Shown one piece after another: positions 1 through 7,181 of a DNA stretch of 27,507 nucleotides (the first letter of the stretch is position 1; the number at the start of each line of letters is the position of its first letter). The DNA is taken from positions 1 to 27,507 of the forward strand of contig CAMYPB010000006.1 of assembly GCA_947285985.1 (NCBI GenBank). Reading direction: 5' to 3'. A program made the translations under genes and the position numbers. The notes beneath the pieces are model-generated. The model ran no database searches and was not told the origin of the DNA. It was given only the letters and a program-made list of their open reading frames with translations. Source of the DNA: an uncultured Holosporaceae bacterium (GTDB lineage: Bacteria > Pseudomonadota > Alphaproteobacteria > RUG11792).

Positions 1-577
1 GATTATTATTGGGATTATATCAAGTTTTTGTCTCTCACAAATAAAAATAATGAAACAAACTGAAAATATTAATACAATAAAACAGAATATAAATATTATT
101 ATCAATTCTCTTGGAGCATACTATTTTAAAGCAACAGACGCATCTCTTCCATATCCTTCGGATTTTCATAAAAATTTAGGATATCAATCTGAAAATATGA
201 AGATGTCCTTTGGAATAGTCCCTTATAAAAACCTCGGGATTATGGAGGGAAATGTCAAAGATAATAGAGGATACTATATAAAATATCGTCTCAATCCGTA
301 TTTCAACAATAATTCTAAAATTTACGATAGAGAATTTATTAATCTTGGAATAAAAGATTTCCATTCAGATTATAATGATAAAATTGCATTTATTTTGAGA
401 ATAACAGATGAAAATGATAGAATCCTCTTCGAAACATGGATGAGTGAGAGAAATTTTAAGATGATGTTTAAGAGATCAGATATAACATCAGAAATATCAT
501 CCCTCGAAAAACATACTAAATCTGAAACTATGAGACAAACTAATAAAAATCTCGTCAATCACGAACTCCTCGAATAA
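1..577 (+). CDS. Type IV pilin / pseudopilin-like protein, 5' end outside window
   Basis: The frame is open from base 2 through the first ATG (base 50) to a TAA at 575-577, so the true start lies left of the window. The residues before that ATG, IIIGIISSFCLSQIKI, are hydrophobic and run into a long amphipathic helix (NINTIKQNINIIINSLGAYYF). This is how a type IV prepilin N-terminal helix looks after its cleavage site. The globular part has LPYPSD, then SFGIVPYKNLGI and VKDNRGYYIKY, which match the 'LPCPA ... G.VP...LGL ... D.WG..Y.Y' pattern of many proteobacterial pseudopilin-like proteins. The leader peptide and the conserved Glu5 are not visible. Role in a pilus or type II secretion is inferred from fold signature only. 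Starting the gene at base 50 would cut off the helix and is probably wrong. Confidence 0.6.
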   Translation, partial: IIIGIISSFCLSQIKIMKQTENINTIKQNINIIINSLGAYYFKATDASLPYPSDFHKNLGYQSENMKMSFGIVPYKNLGIMEGNVKDNRGYYIKYRLNPYFNNNSKIYDREFINLGIKDFHSDYNDKIAFILRITDENDRILFETWMSERNFKMMFKRSDITSEISSLEKHTKSETMRQTNKNLVNHELLE

Positions 578-590
578 AAATTTATTTTTT

Positions 591-631
591 TGTGTACGAA
601 ATGTCGAATTTTTTAAAAGTTGTGTTATAAA
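591..631 (+). promoter_or_regulatory. Candidate promoter/operator upstream of the rluB-like gene
   Basis: The 106-nt gap before the pseudouridine synthase holds the 15-mer TGTGTACGAAATGTC (591-605), which recurs exactly at 16739-16753 upstream of transketolase. A -10-like TATAAA lies at 626-631, 35 bp downstream of the 15-mer start; at tkt the matching distance is 36 bp. No good -35 hexamer is visible. Operator function is inference from position and repetition. Confidence 0.3.
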
Positions 632-683
632 TTATATATATATACGCATATTATATAAACTTAAAATTTATGGAGAATAAAAA

Positions 684-1421
684 ATGAAATCAAATCCTTC
701 AACGAGATTAAATAAGGCCGTATCAATATTGTTTGGATGTTCAAGACGCGATGCAGACGAATATATAAAACTAGGCCTCATAAAACTCAATGGAAAAATC
801 GTCGATAATTTATCAACGTATGTTTCGAAAAATGATTCTGTGTCTTTCGATGGAGAAAACAAAAAATTATTGGACGTTCCAAGAGATTCAAAATTGTGGA
901 TATACTATAAACCACAAGGACTCATCACAACCCACAAAGACGAAAAAGGACGAAAAACTGTCTTCTCAGATATAAGGAAAAAAATAAAGGAGAGAGTTGT
1001 CTCAGTTGGAAGACTCGATATAAACTCTGAAGGACTCCTCCTCATAACAACAGATGGAGAATTTCAAAAATTCGCAGAATCCCCACAAACAGGATGGAAA
1101 AGAGTTTATCATGTCCGTGTCTTTGGAGATATAAATGATGAAAAAATAAATATAATAAAAAAAGGAGTCGAAATAGAAGGTATACAATATGGACCTATGT
1201 CCATAAAAAATATAACAAAGAAAAATAAAGATGGAATAATGAGTAAGAATGTGTGGCTTGAATGTTCAATAAGAGAAGGAAAAAATAGAGAAATACGCCG
1301 TATTTTTTCACACTTCGGAATACAAGTTAATAGACTTATTCGAAAACAATATGGACCATACAAAATAGGTATACTTCAACCAGGCGATATCCAGGAAGTT
1401 CCATTTCCAAAAAATATGTGA
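684..1421 (+). CDS. rluB: Pseudouridine synthase, RsuA/RluB/RluE/RluF family
   Basis: This 245-aa enzyme should isomerise a uridine to pseudouridine in rRNA. Residues 8-50 form an S4 RNA-binding domain (TRLNKAVSILFGCSRRDADE...). The catalytic domain has the family KPQGLITT motif (76-83) and the active-site motif VGRLDINSEGLLL, with the nucleophilic aspartate at D112. The C-terminal EGKNREIRRIF motif is also typical. Start is ATG at 684 with GGAG at 672-675. Length fits RluB (23S rRNA, large subunit); RsuA (16S) is the alternative, since sequence alone does not settle the target uridine. It is preceded by its own AT-rich promoter region and followed by a tRNA gene with a separate promoter, so it is probably monocistronic. 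Confidence 0.85.
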   Translation: MKSNPSTRLNKAVSILFGCSRRDADEYIKLGLIKLNGKIVDNLSTYVSKNDSVSFDGENKKLLDVPRDSKLWIYYKPQGLITTHKDEKGRKTVFSDIRKKIKERVVSVGRLDINSEGLLLITTDGEFQKFAESPQTGWKRVYHVRVFGDINDEKINIIKKGVEIEGIQYGPMSIKNITKKNKDGIMSKNVWLECSIREGKNREIRRIFSHFGIQVNRLIRKQYGPYKIGILQPGDIQEVPFPKNM

Positions 1422-1472
1422 TTTTTTATAATATTTTTAGCTGAAATTTATAAAAAAGATATAATCTTCATG

Positions 1473-1501
1473 TTGACTTGCATTGTTTTATATGGTAGAT
1501 T
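1473..1501 (+). promoter_or_regulatory. Sigma70-type promoter for tRNA-Leu(UAA) and the rpmI-rplT block
   Basis: TTGACT (1473-1478), a 17-bp spacer and TAGATT (1496-1501) lie just upstream of the tRNA. Predicted transcription start is near 1508, leaving a very short leader. No promoter as good is seen between the tRNA and rpmI, so this one may drive the ribosomal protein genes too. Confidence 0.6.
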
Positions 1502-1516
1502 ATAAGTTATGAACAC

Positions 1517-1603
1517 GCCTGTGTGGTGGAATTGGTAGACACAACAGACTTAAAATCTGTCGCTTTTCGGAGCTTGCCGGTTCGAGTCCGGCCCCAGGTA
1601 CCA
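1517..1603 (+). tRNA. tRNA-Leu(UAA)
   Basis: A class II tRNA with encoded CCA (1601-1603). The D-arm TGGTGGAATTGGTAGACAC is the usual leucine form. The anticodon stem-loop is ACAGA-CTTAAAA-TCTGT, giving anticodon UAA. A long variable arm is followed by the T-arm GCCGG-TTCGAGT-CCGGC. The acceptor stem GCCTGTG/CCCAGGT starts with a G-U pair and has one U-C mismatch at pair 6-67. Confidence 0.93.
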
Positions 1604-1670
1604 TGTTTTTTTTGTGGTATGATATTTTATCTTCGTGTTCGGGTTTTTGTTTTTATAACGGTAGGGAATT

Positions 1671-1865
1671 ATGAAGTTGAAGACAAAAAGTAGCGCAAAA
1701 AAAAGATTTCGACTCACGGGATCGGGCATAATAAAGTCTGGGCAATGTGGGAAGAGACATAATATGCGCAAAAGAGGGAATAAAATGTTGAGAAATGCTC
1801 GCGGTATGAAGATTATGCATCCAAGTGATGCAAAGAAAGTCGCGACATATTATTTCCACGTTTGA
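1671..1865 (+). CDS. rpmI: 50S ribosomal protein L35
   Basis: The 64-aa product is rich in Lys/Arg and begins MKLKTKSSAKKRFRLTGSG, the standard L35 N-terminus, with KRHNMRKRGNKM and an ARGM segment further on. It is a large-subunit protein that binds 23S rRNA. Start is ATG at 1671, preceded by TAGGGAA. It lies 67 nt after tRNA-Leu(UAA) and 20 nt before rplT. The usual upstream partner infC is absent, so the common infC-rpmI-rplT order is broken here. Confidence 0.95.
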   Translation: MKLKTKSSAKKRFRLTGSGIIKSGQCGKRHNMRKRGNKMLRNARGMKIMHPSDAKKVATYYFHV

Positions 1866-1885
1866 TTTTTTAGGAGTTTTGTGAA

Positions 1886-2245
1886 ATGGCACGCGTAAAA
1901 AGAGGTGTAACGGCCCACGCAAGGCATAAGAAAGTCTTGTCGTTAGCGAAGGGATTCAGAGGAAGATCTTCAACATGTTATAGACCAGCTCTTGAAAGAT
2001 TGGAAAAAGCTTGGCAGTATGCATATAGAGATCGTCGAAACAAGAAGAGAGAGTTTAGAGCTCTTTGGATTCAACGTATCAATGCGGCTGTTAGAGAGTT
2101 GGGGTTAAAATACTCTACGTTTATTAATGGTTTAACGAAGGCAGGAATTTCTATCGATAGGAAGGTCCTCGCGAAGTTGGCTGTTGAAAGTCCTGAAGTG
2201 TTCAAGAATATCGTTGAGCAAGTTAAGGCGAAGTTGTCTGTGTAA
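1886..2245 (+). CDS. rplT: 50S ribosomal protein L20
   Basis: A 119-aa protein of normal L20 length. It starts [22 protein letters not shown] and contains [22 protein letters not shown], both diagnostic. It binds 23S rRNA early in large-subunit assembly. ATG at 1886 is preceded by AGGAG at 1872-1876. In many bacteria L20 represses its operon through a leader upstream of rpmI; only 67 nt separate the tRNA and rpmI here and I could not identify such a structure. It is followed by a small GC-rich hairpin and tRNA-Leu(GAG), not pheST. Confidence 0.96.
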   Translation: MARVKRGVTAHARHKKVLSLAKGFRGRSSTCYRPALERLEKAWQYAYRDRRNKKREFRALWIQRINAAVRELGLKYSTFINGLTKAGISIDRKVLAKLAVESPEVFKNIVEQVKAKLSV

Positions 2246-2253
2246 GATTTGTG

Positions 2254-2271
2254 ACGGGGTGTTTTCCCCGT
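2254..2271 (+). other. Small hairpin between rplT and tRNA-Leu(GAG)
   Basis: ACGGGG (2254-2259), loop TGTTTT and CCCCGT (2266-2271) form a perfect 6-bp stem. It is not followed by a T-run and lies 7 nt before the mature tRNA 5' end. It may be a weak terminator, an mRNA 3'-end stabiliser or an aid to processing between rplT mRNA and pre-tRNA. Confidence 0.45.
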
Positions 2272-2277
2272 TGTTGT

Positions 2278-2362
2278 GCGGTCGTGGCGGAATTGGTAGA
2301 CGCGCAGCGTTGAGGTCGCTGTGGAGAGATCCGTGGAAGTTCGAGTCTTCTCGACCGCACCA
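2278..2362 (+). tRNA. tRNA-Leu(GAG)
   Basis: The acceptor stem GCGGTCG/CGACCGC is perfect, with discriminator A and encoded CCA (2360-2362). The D-arm is TGGCGGAATTGGTAGACGC. The anticodon stem-loop CAGCG-TTGAGGT-CGCTG gives anticodon GAG. A class II variable arm and T-arm GGAAG-TTCGAGT-CTTCT follow. It sits 32 nt behind rplT and is probably processed from the same transcript. Confidence 0.94.
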
Positions 2363-2432
2363 TTTTTCTGTTTTTTTCTTTCTTTTTGTAGCTTGTTTTC
2401 GTATTTTTTTGATCTCGAAATAAAAATTTTTG

Positions 2433-2461
2433 TTGCAATTTGTTCAAAAGTTTTGTAGTAT
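2433..2461 (+). promoter_or_regulatory. Candidate promoter for tRNA-Met and efp
   Basis: TTGCAA (2433-2438), 17-bp spacer and TAGTAT (2456-2461). The string TTGTTGCAA around the -35 (2430-2438) recurs at 9651-9659 before tRNA-Gly. A short dyad, GTGTCGTGACAC (2473-2484), lies in the predicted leader between promoter and tRNA. Confidence 0.45.
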
Positions 2462-2493
2462 ATAAGTATCATGTGTCGTGACACGTTTATTAA

Positions 2494-2570
2494 GGCGGAG
2501 TAGCTCAGTTGGTTAGAGCAGCGGAATCATAATCCGCGTGTCAGGGGTTCAAGTCCCTTCTCCGCTACCA
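2494..2570 (+). tRNA. tRNA-Met(CAU), elongator type
   Basis: A 77-nt tRNA with acceptor GGCGGAG/CTCCGCT, D-arm TAGCTCAGTTGGTTAGAGC, anticodon stem-loop GCGGA-ATCATAA-TCCGC (anticodon CAU), T-loop TTCAAGT and encoded CCA. The paired acceptor end and the overall sequence resemble alphaproteobacterial elongator tRNA-Met. An initiator would lack the 1-72 pair and have GGG/CCC in the anticodon stem. A lysidine-modified tRNA-Ile(CAU) is the remaining alternative. Confidence 0.88.
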
Positions 2571-2612
2571 TGGAATTTTGATCATTTCATTTCGGGGTTT
2601 TAGAAGTCAATT

Positions 2613-3176
2613 ATGAAGATTAGTGCTAGTGAAATACGAGTGGGTAATGTTATAGAACATAACTCAAAGTTGTGGATTGTTTTGAAGACTCAACATGTTC
2701 AGCCGGGAAAAGGTGGTGCCTTTATGCAGGTTGAGATGAAGGGTGTCTTAGATGGTTCAAAGTTAAATGAACGTTTTAGAACGGCTGATTCTGTTGAGAA
2801 AGTGTATCTTGACGAGATGGAGTATCAGTTTTTGTATAGAGATGGTGATGAACTTCATTTCATGAATCAGGAGACTTATGAGCAAATTCAACTTCCAGCT
2901 GATATTGTTGGGGATAGTGTGCAATTTTTATCAGAGGGTATGATTGTGACTATTTGTTCGTATGATGGAAAGCCTCTGAGTGTTTCTCTTCCAAAGACCG
3001 TTATATTGGAGATCGTTGAGGCTGAACCTGTTGTTAAAGGGCAGACTGCTGCATCATCATATAAACCCGCGATTTTATCGAATGGTGTGAAAGTTATGGT
3101 CCCACAACATATTGACTCTGGAATAAAAATTGTTGTGAACACGGATGATGCATCATATGTTGAGCGTGCGAAATAG
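2613..3176 (+). CDS. efp: Elongation factor P
   Basis: This 187-aa protein has full EF-P length. EF-P binds between the P and E sites and relieves ribosome stalling at polyproline. The N-terminal KOW-like domain has the loop VQPGKGGAF with the potentially modified lysine at K33 (E. coli K34 equivalent). Two OB-fold domains follow, ending with [19 protein letters not shown]. The conserved lysine suggests EpmA-type modification, but no epmA or epmB is in this window. The gene lies 42 nt after tRNA-Met and 2 nt before the inositol monophosphatase family gene, so the three are probably co-transcribed. Confidence 0.95.
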   Translation: MKISASEIRVGNVIEHNSKLWIVLKTQHVQPGKGGAFMQVEMKGVLDGSKLNERFRTADSVEKVYLDEMEYQFLYRDGDELHFMNQETYEQIQLPADIVGDSVQFLSEGMIVTICSYDGKPLSVSLPKTVILEIVEAEPVVKGQTAASSYKPAILSNGVKVMVPQHIDSGIKIVVNTDDASYVERAK

Positions 3177-3178
3177 TT

Positions 3179-3937
3179 ATGGATAACTTAACACCTATAG
3201 TGAATTTAATGATGAGGGCCGCGGAGAAGGCCTCATATTCTATAGTCCGTGATTTTGGAGAGTTGGAAAAGCTTCAAGTTTCAAGGAAGGGATATAAGAA
3301 TTTTGTGACGAATTCTGATAGACGATCTTCTGAACAAATACGTTATACTCTCTCGAAGGCCTATCCTGATATTTCCTTTATATGCGAGGAATCGGGTATC
3401 GAGATGAAGGCCGATAAAGATAAGTTTTTTATAATAGATCCTATAGATGGGACTACGAATTTTATGAGGGGGATTCCTTATTTCGCGATAACAATATCCT
3501 ATATGGAATCTGGAAATATGAAGGCAGCCGTGACATATGATCCAATACGTGGAGAAATGTTTAAAGGAAAGATAGGGGACGGAGCGTTCATATCAGGGAA
3601 GAATAGATTGCGTGTTTCTGGAAGAGAAGAAATATCCGAGTCTGTTATTGCAGTTAGAATTCCTCATAGTGATGAGAGGTATTTATTTGATAATGGGGTT
3701 TTTATAAGGCACACCGGAGCTTTGTCCTTAGATATATCGTATTTCTGTGCTGGGAAGTATGATGCTGTGGTCGCGAAGAGTGCGCATCTTTGGGATATAG
3801 CGAGTGCTATGGTTTTTGTTCGGGAATCTGGTGGATTTTTGAAGTGCGTTAAGAATGAGGATGGAACGTACAATATTCTTGCAGCATCTTCCAATAAATT
3901 GATGAAAAATCTTTCTGATTTTTATAAGTTTGATTAA
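3179..3937 (+). CDS. suhB: Inositol monophosphatase family protein (SuhB-like)
   Basis: A 252-aa Mg2+-dependent phosphatase of the IMPase fold. Metal-binding motifs are in order: E70-E71 in ICEESG, D87-P-I-D90-G-T-T-N-F, and the C-terminal HLWDIASAM. These match inositol-1-phosphatase/SuhB, which hydrolyses inositol monophosphate and in E. coli also acts in rRNA antitermination. CysQ or HisN-like activities use the same fold, so the substrate is not fixed. The start ATG is 2 nt after the efp stop, implying translational coupling. The name suhB is given for family membership only. Confidence 0.85.
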   Translation: MDNLTPIVNLMMRAAEKASYSIVRDFGELEKLQVSRKGYKNFVTNSDRRSSEQIRYTLSKAYPDISFICEESGIEMKADKDKFFIIDPIDGTTNFMRGIPYFAITISYMESGNMKAAVTYDPIRGEMFKGKIGDGAFISGKNRLRVSGREEISESVIAVRIPHSDERYLFDNGVFIRHTGALSLDISYFCAGKYDAVVAKSAHLWDIASAMVFVRESGGFLKCVKNEDGTYNILAASSNKLMKNLSDFYKFD

Positions 3938-3980
3938 TTTTATTTTTAGATATCTTATGCAGAGCAAAAGACTTGTTTCG

Positions 3981-4009
3981 TTGTCTTTTGTTTTGTGTTA
4001 CCATATATC
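3981..4009 (+). promoter_or_regulatory. Candidate promoter for the SurA/PrsA-like gene
   Basis: TTGTCT (3981-3986), a 17-bp spacer and TATATC (4004-4009) give a predicted start near 4016. Both hexamers are 4/6 matches. It lies downstream of ATG 3957 and so favours one of the later start codons of the next gene. Confidence 0.35.
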
Positions 4010-4040
4010 AAAAGTTTATGAATATATGGATATGAAAATT

Positions 4041-5972
4041 ATGAATGAAGGATTCAAACTTCTTTTGGGAGGAGGAGTTTCTATAATAAGTCTCCTGTTT
4101 TCTTTTGAGACATTTGGAAAAATTTCAAGCACGAATAATAATCATAGCGTCTCACAAGAGAAAAAATCTGATAAAAATAATGTAGTTGTATTTGGTGATG
4201 GAAAAACTGTGAAAGGTGACGAGATTGATTCTGATGCGAATAATAATCATAGCGTCTCACAAGAGAAAAAATCTGATGAAAATGATGTAATTGTATTTAG
4301 TGATGGAAAAACTGTGAAAAGTGACGAGATTGATTCCGAAATGAAAAGGATTCCAGATCAATTATCTGAGAAGATGTCATTAAAAGATATAAGACTCTTC
4401 ATAACATTGAAGATAGCATTTGGTAAATCCGTTGTTGAAAAGGCCAGAAAATCGAAGATCGCGCAACAAGATTCTTTAAAGGATGATATTGAACGCAGGA
4501 AGAGGGCGATATCCGGTATGATGTTACTCTCGAAAAGGGCCGAGAAATTGATGACTCATGATGAATTGAAAAAATATTATGATAAAATCTGGGAAGAAAA
4601 CTTCAAGAATACGAAAGAATTTAGTTTAAAGGTTATGACAACACCTGACAAATCTATCATCGAAAGAATAAAGAAGAATGTCAAAGATGAAGCAACCTTA
4701 AATAAACAACTTGAAACTTATAAATCAAAAGTCAAGGTTATGGACCTGGATTCAAGAACAGAGGCCATGTTCCCACCTGAAATTTCAGAAATGATCAAAA
4801 AGAATGGGAAAAATAGTATAGTTGGACCTATAGATATGAATGGCATGAGTGTTATGTTTTTCGTTAAGGATATAGCTCCTGCTAAAAAACAAGAATTTAC
4901 TGATAAATTCGAGGAAAATTATAAAAAAGTTGCTCTTCCTGAGTTTATGAATAAAATTTTAAATGATTTATATACGAAAAATAAAGTTAAATTTTTTGAT
5001 GTCGATGGAAAAGAAATTGATGTATCAAAGTTTAACAGTAGGGATAAAAAACAATCTGACAAACAAAATAACGAGAAGAAAGATGTTGCTGTGACAAAAC
5101 TTAAGGACGATTTTGTTGTCGCGAGAATAGGAAGTCAGAAAATTACTGTAAAAGACGTTAAGGAACACTTTAAATTGTCGACTCTTCATGATGAATCGTT
5201 CTTGATGATGTCTCAACAGTTCCATATGGGTCTTTCAGATCTTTTGTCTTATGCCGTTAAATTGGTTGTCGATGAAAGAATTATGTCAGAAGAAGTTAAG
5301 AAAGAAAATTTCTTAAATGATCCAGAATTGTCTGAAAAATTAAAAGAAATTGAATCAATGATGATTGTTATGAGTTATTTGAAGGATCAGGTGAAAATAA
5401 CCCCTGCCTTAACGAAGAAAGTCTATAACAACTTTATAGATTCAATCCCTCCAGAAGATAAAAACGACCATGAAATTTCGACGAAGGTTTTGTTGTTCAA
5501 AACAAAAGAGGATGCGGATAAAATTTTGAAATCTATACTTTCAGGGAGTGTTAAATTCAATGATGTTTTCAAGACGAAATCTGAATCCGACAAATCAGCG
5601 ATGGATATGGGATATGTCAAGAGAAAATCTGTCGATCAAAATTTATGGTCCATTTTGAAGAAGGCACCTGCTGGAGCATGCCATAAGGAAGTCGTTGAAT
5701 TGGATGGAAATCTCTATGGATTAGAAGGAAAGATCTATATGATCGTTTATGTTGGAGATAGAAGGAAAGTTCAGCTTCCATCCCTTCAAAATCCAAATGA
5801 GAAGAAATATTTCGAAAATATGGCATTCCAAGAAGAAGTTGTTAATCTCATAATTTCCATATTGAAGAAAGATATTAAGACGATCAATGGATTGAGTTTT
5901 GAGAGTATTTTGAAAGACAAGGAAGTAGTTGTTAAGAAGATGATCACTGTTATTTTAAGTAGTGCATTGTAA
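4041..5972 (+). CDS. SurA/PrsA-like periplasmic chaperone with two parvulin-type domains
   Basis: With ATG 4041 the product is 643 aa and starts with a signal-peptide-like segment (MNEGFKLLLGGGVSIISLLFSF). A weak GGA lies 10 nt upstream. ATG 4026, 4032 and 3957 are in-frame alternatives. Residues 32-66 and 67-101 are a tandem repeat that contains VVVFGDGKTVKGDEID, the opening strand of SurA-type N-domains. A helical SurA_N-like part and a first parvulin-like domain (about 175-319, with NSIVGPIDMNGMSVMFFVKD) follow. A second unit starts at VVARIGSQKITVKDV (about 361), with a better parvulin domain at 476-577 (GYVKRKSV, YMIVYVGDRR). Where active parvulins have His in '.RHIL', both domains have Val (EFSLKVM and EISTKVLL). 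The protein is therefore probably a folding chaperone for envelope proteins rather than an isomerase. The family call rests on pattern, not on a search. Confidence 0.7.
   Translation: MNEGFKLLLGGGVSIISLLFSFETFGKISSTNNNHSVSQEKKSDKNNVVVFGDGKTVKGDEIDSDANNNHSVSQEKKSDENDVIVFSDGKTVKSDEIDSEMKRIPDQLSEKMSLKDIRLFITLKIAFGKSVVEKARKSKIAQQDSLKDDIERRKRAISGMMLLSKRAEKLMTHDELKKYYDKIWEENFKNTKEFSLKVMTTPDKSIIERIKKNVKDEATLNKQLETYKSKVKVMDLDSRTEAMFPPEISEMIKKNGKNSIVGPIDMNGMSVMFFVKDIAPAKKQEFTDKFEENYKKVALPEFMNKILNDLYTKNKVKFFDVDGKEIDVSKFNSRDKKQSDKQNNEKKDVAVTKLKDDFVVARIGSQKITVKDVKEHFKLSTLHDESFLMMSQQFHMGLSDLLSYAVKLVVDERIMSEEVKKENFLNDPELSEKLKEIESMMIVMSYLKDQVKITPALTKKVYNNFIDSIPPEDKNDHEISTKVLLFKTKEDADKILKSILSGSVKFNDVFKTKSESDKSAMDMGYVKRKSVDQNLWSILKKAPAGACHKEVVELDGNLYGLEGKIYMIVYVGDRRKVQLPSLQNPNEKKYFENMAFQEEVVNLIISILKKDIKTINGLSFESILKDKEVVVKKMITVILSSAL
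4134..4343 (+). repeat. Tandem 105-bp direct duplication inside the chaperone gene
   Basis: Copy 1 is 4134-4238 and copy 2 is 4239-4343, in frame (35 codons each). Both open with AATAATAATCATAGCGTCTC and differ at only a few positions, for example GATAAAAATAATGTAG against GATGAAAATGATGTAA. This implies a recent duplication followed by a few substitutions, several of them amino-acid changing. Confidence 0.95.
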
Positions 5973-5998
5973 AACAACATAATAAAGGAAATAAATAG

Positions 5999-6661
5999 AT
6001 GAAGAATATTGAAGCAAATGGAATAGAATTGTCGATGGGATCTGATTTGTTATTGGAAGATCTAGAAAAAAGTCATTCCGTATTAAAAAGAGATAAACGG
6101 AGAGTGGCGATTTTCGGAGGAAGTAATATAAAAATCGATTCCTTCTATTATGAACAGGCTAGGATTTTTGCGAAAAATATTTCTTCATCTGGGATTTCTA
6201 TAATAACAGGAGGAGGACCTGGGATTATGGAAGCTGGAAATCTAGGGGTATATGATAGCGGGAATTTGGATTTATCGTATGGTATTCGTGTTAAATCTAT
6301 ACTGAATGAATGTGTCAACGATGTTGATTATATAAAAGATAAAAATTTATATGTATTTAATACACTATCTCTTAGGCTATTGACTCTCATTGGATCGAGT
6401 GATGTCATAGTTTTGTTTCCTGGGGGATTTGGGACATTTGAAGAATTATTTTCTTTATTGGTTAGGATAAGAGTCGATATGATGAAGAAAGTTCCTGTGT
6501 ACCTTTTTGGATCAAATTTTTGGGGAGGACTGGTTGCGTGGCTCAATGATGTTGTTCTACACGAAAAAACAATTGATGAAAGTGATATACAATCTTTTAA
6601 AATTGTTGATGATATAGAGCAATTATCTTTGGATATTATTAATTATTGTAGAAGTATATAG
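5999..6661 (+). CDS. LOG-family (TIGR00730-type) nucleotide-binding protein
   Basis: A 220-aa Rossmann-fold protein. Residues 36-42 are VAIFGGS, 70-81 TGGGPGIMEAGN, and 141-149 PGGFGTFEE, the PGGxGTxxE signature of the LOG / 'lysine decarboxylase-like' family. Characterised members are phosphoribohydrolases that release the base from nucleoside 5'-monophosphates (cytokinin-activating LOG in plants, PpnN in E. coli). They are not lysine decarboxylases despite older names. The bacterial substrate here is unknown. Start ATG 5999 has AGGA at 5986-5989. It is the first gene of a close series with accB (21-nt gap), accC, pgeF and ybaB. The N-terminal 35 residues are an extension without recognisable motif. 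Confidence 0.82.
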   Translation: MKNIEANGIELSMGSDLLLEDLEKSHSVLKRDKRRVAIFGGSNIKIDSFYYEQARIFAKNISSSGISIITGGGPGIMEAGNLGVYDSGNLDLSYGIRVKSILNECVNDVDYIKDKNLYVFNTLSLRLLTLIGSSDVIVLFPGGFGTFEELFSLLVRIRVDMMKKVPVYLFGSNFWGGLVAWLNDVVLHEKTIDESDIQSFKIVDDIEQLSLDIINYCRSI

Positions 6662-6682
6662 ATATTATATTTAGGAGTTTTT

Positions 6683-7156
6683 ATGGCATCTTTTAAGATA
6701 GATGAGTCAGTTTTCGATAAATTAGCTGGAATTTTGAAGAAACATGAACTAAGTGAAATAGAGTATGTTGATGGGGATGTCAAAATACGAATTGCATCTT
6801 CTTCGAATAAAGTATGTGAGAATATTAGATTTGTTGATAATAATAATTCTTCTTCTCAAAATAAACAAAATACAGATGTGAATATCATTGACAATAATAA
6901 TACAGATAATTTATTGAATCATAAAGGTGCTTTGAAATCTCCTATGGTTGGGACATGTTATCTTTCTCCAGAACCTGGAGCTAAACCTTTTGTTATGGTT
7001 GGGGATAATGTTCAAGAAGGTCAACCTGTTTTGATTATTGAAGCTATGAAAGTCATGAATTTAATAAAGGCTCACAAGTCTGGAAAAATCATTCATATTG
7101 CGGTCAACAATGCAGAACCTATTGAATTTGGACAATTATTACTCGTCATAGAATAA
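6683..7156 (+). CDS. accB: Biotin carboxyl carrier protein of acetyl-CoA carboxylase
   Basis: This 157-aa subunit carries the biotin that shuttles CO2 in the first step of fatty acid synthesis. The C-terminal biotinyl domain (about 85-157) has the EAMKVMN motif with the biotinylated lysine at K123. Its PMVGTCYLSPEPGAKPFV segment includes the 'thumb' found in true AccB proteins. The N-terminal part is the usual AccB start (FDKLAGILKKHELSEIEY). The linker between them is asparagine-rich (NNSSSQNKQNTDVNIIDNNN) instead of the common Pro/Ala-rich one, which fits the AT bias. ATG 6683 has AGGAG at 6673-6677. accC follows after 25 nt. Confidence 0.95.
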   Translation: MASFKIDESVFDKLAGILKKHELSEIEYVDGDVKIRIASSSNKVCENIRFVDNNNSSSQNKQNTDVNIIDNNNTDNLLNHKGALKSPMVGTCYLSPEPGAKPFVMVGDNVQEGQPVLIIEAMKVMNLIKAHKSGKIIHIAVNNAEPIEFGQLLLVIE

Positions 7157-7181
7157 TTTAATTTATTAAAGGATTATAATT

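Noticed and set aside
2254..2271. GC-rich hairpin after rplT as an intrinsic terminator
   Set aside because: No T-run follows, and the mature tRNA begins 7 nt later; kept only as an unnamed hairpin.
2071..2484. Minus-strand open frame of 137 codons across rplT and tRNA-Leu(GAG)
   Set aside because: It runs antisense through a ribosomal protein gene and a tRNA; no family pattern.
3930..4040. Start of the SurA/PrsA-like gene at TTG 3930, overlapping the suhB stop
   Set aside because: No SD, and it would place a long extra hydrophobic stretch before a good signal peptide; a candidate promoter at 3981-4009 also lies downstream of it.
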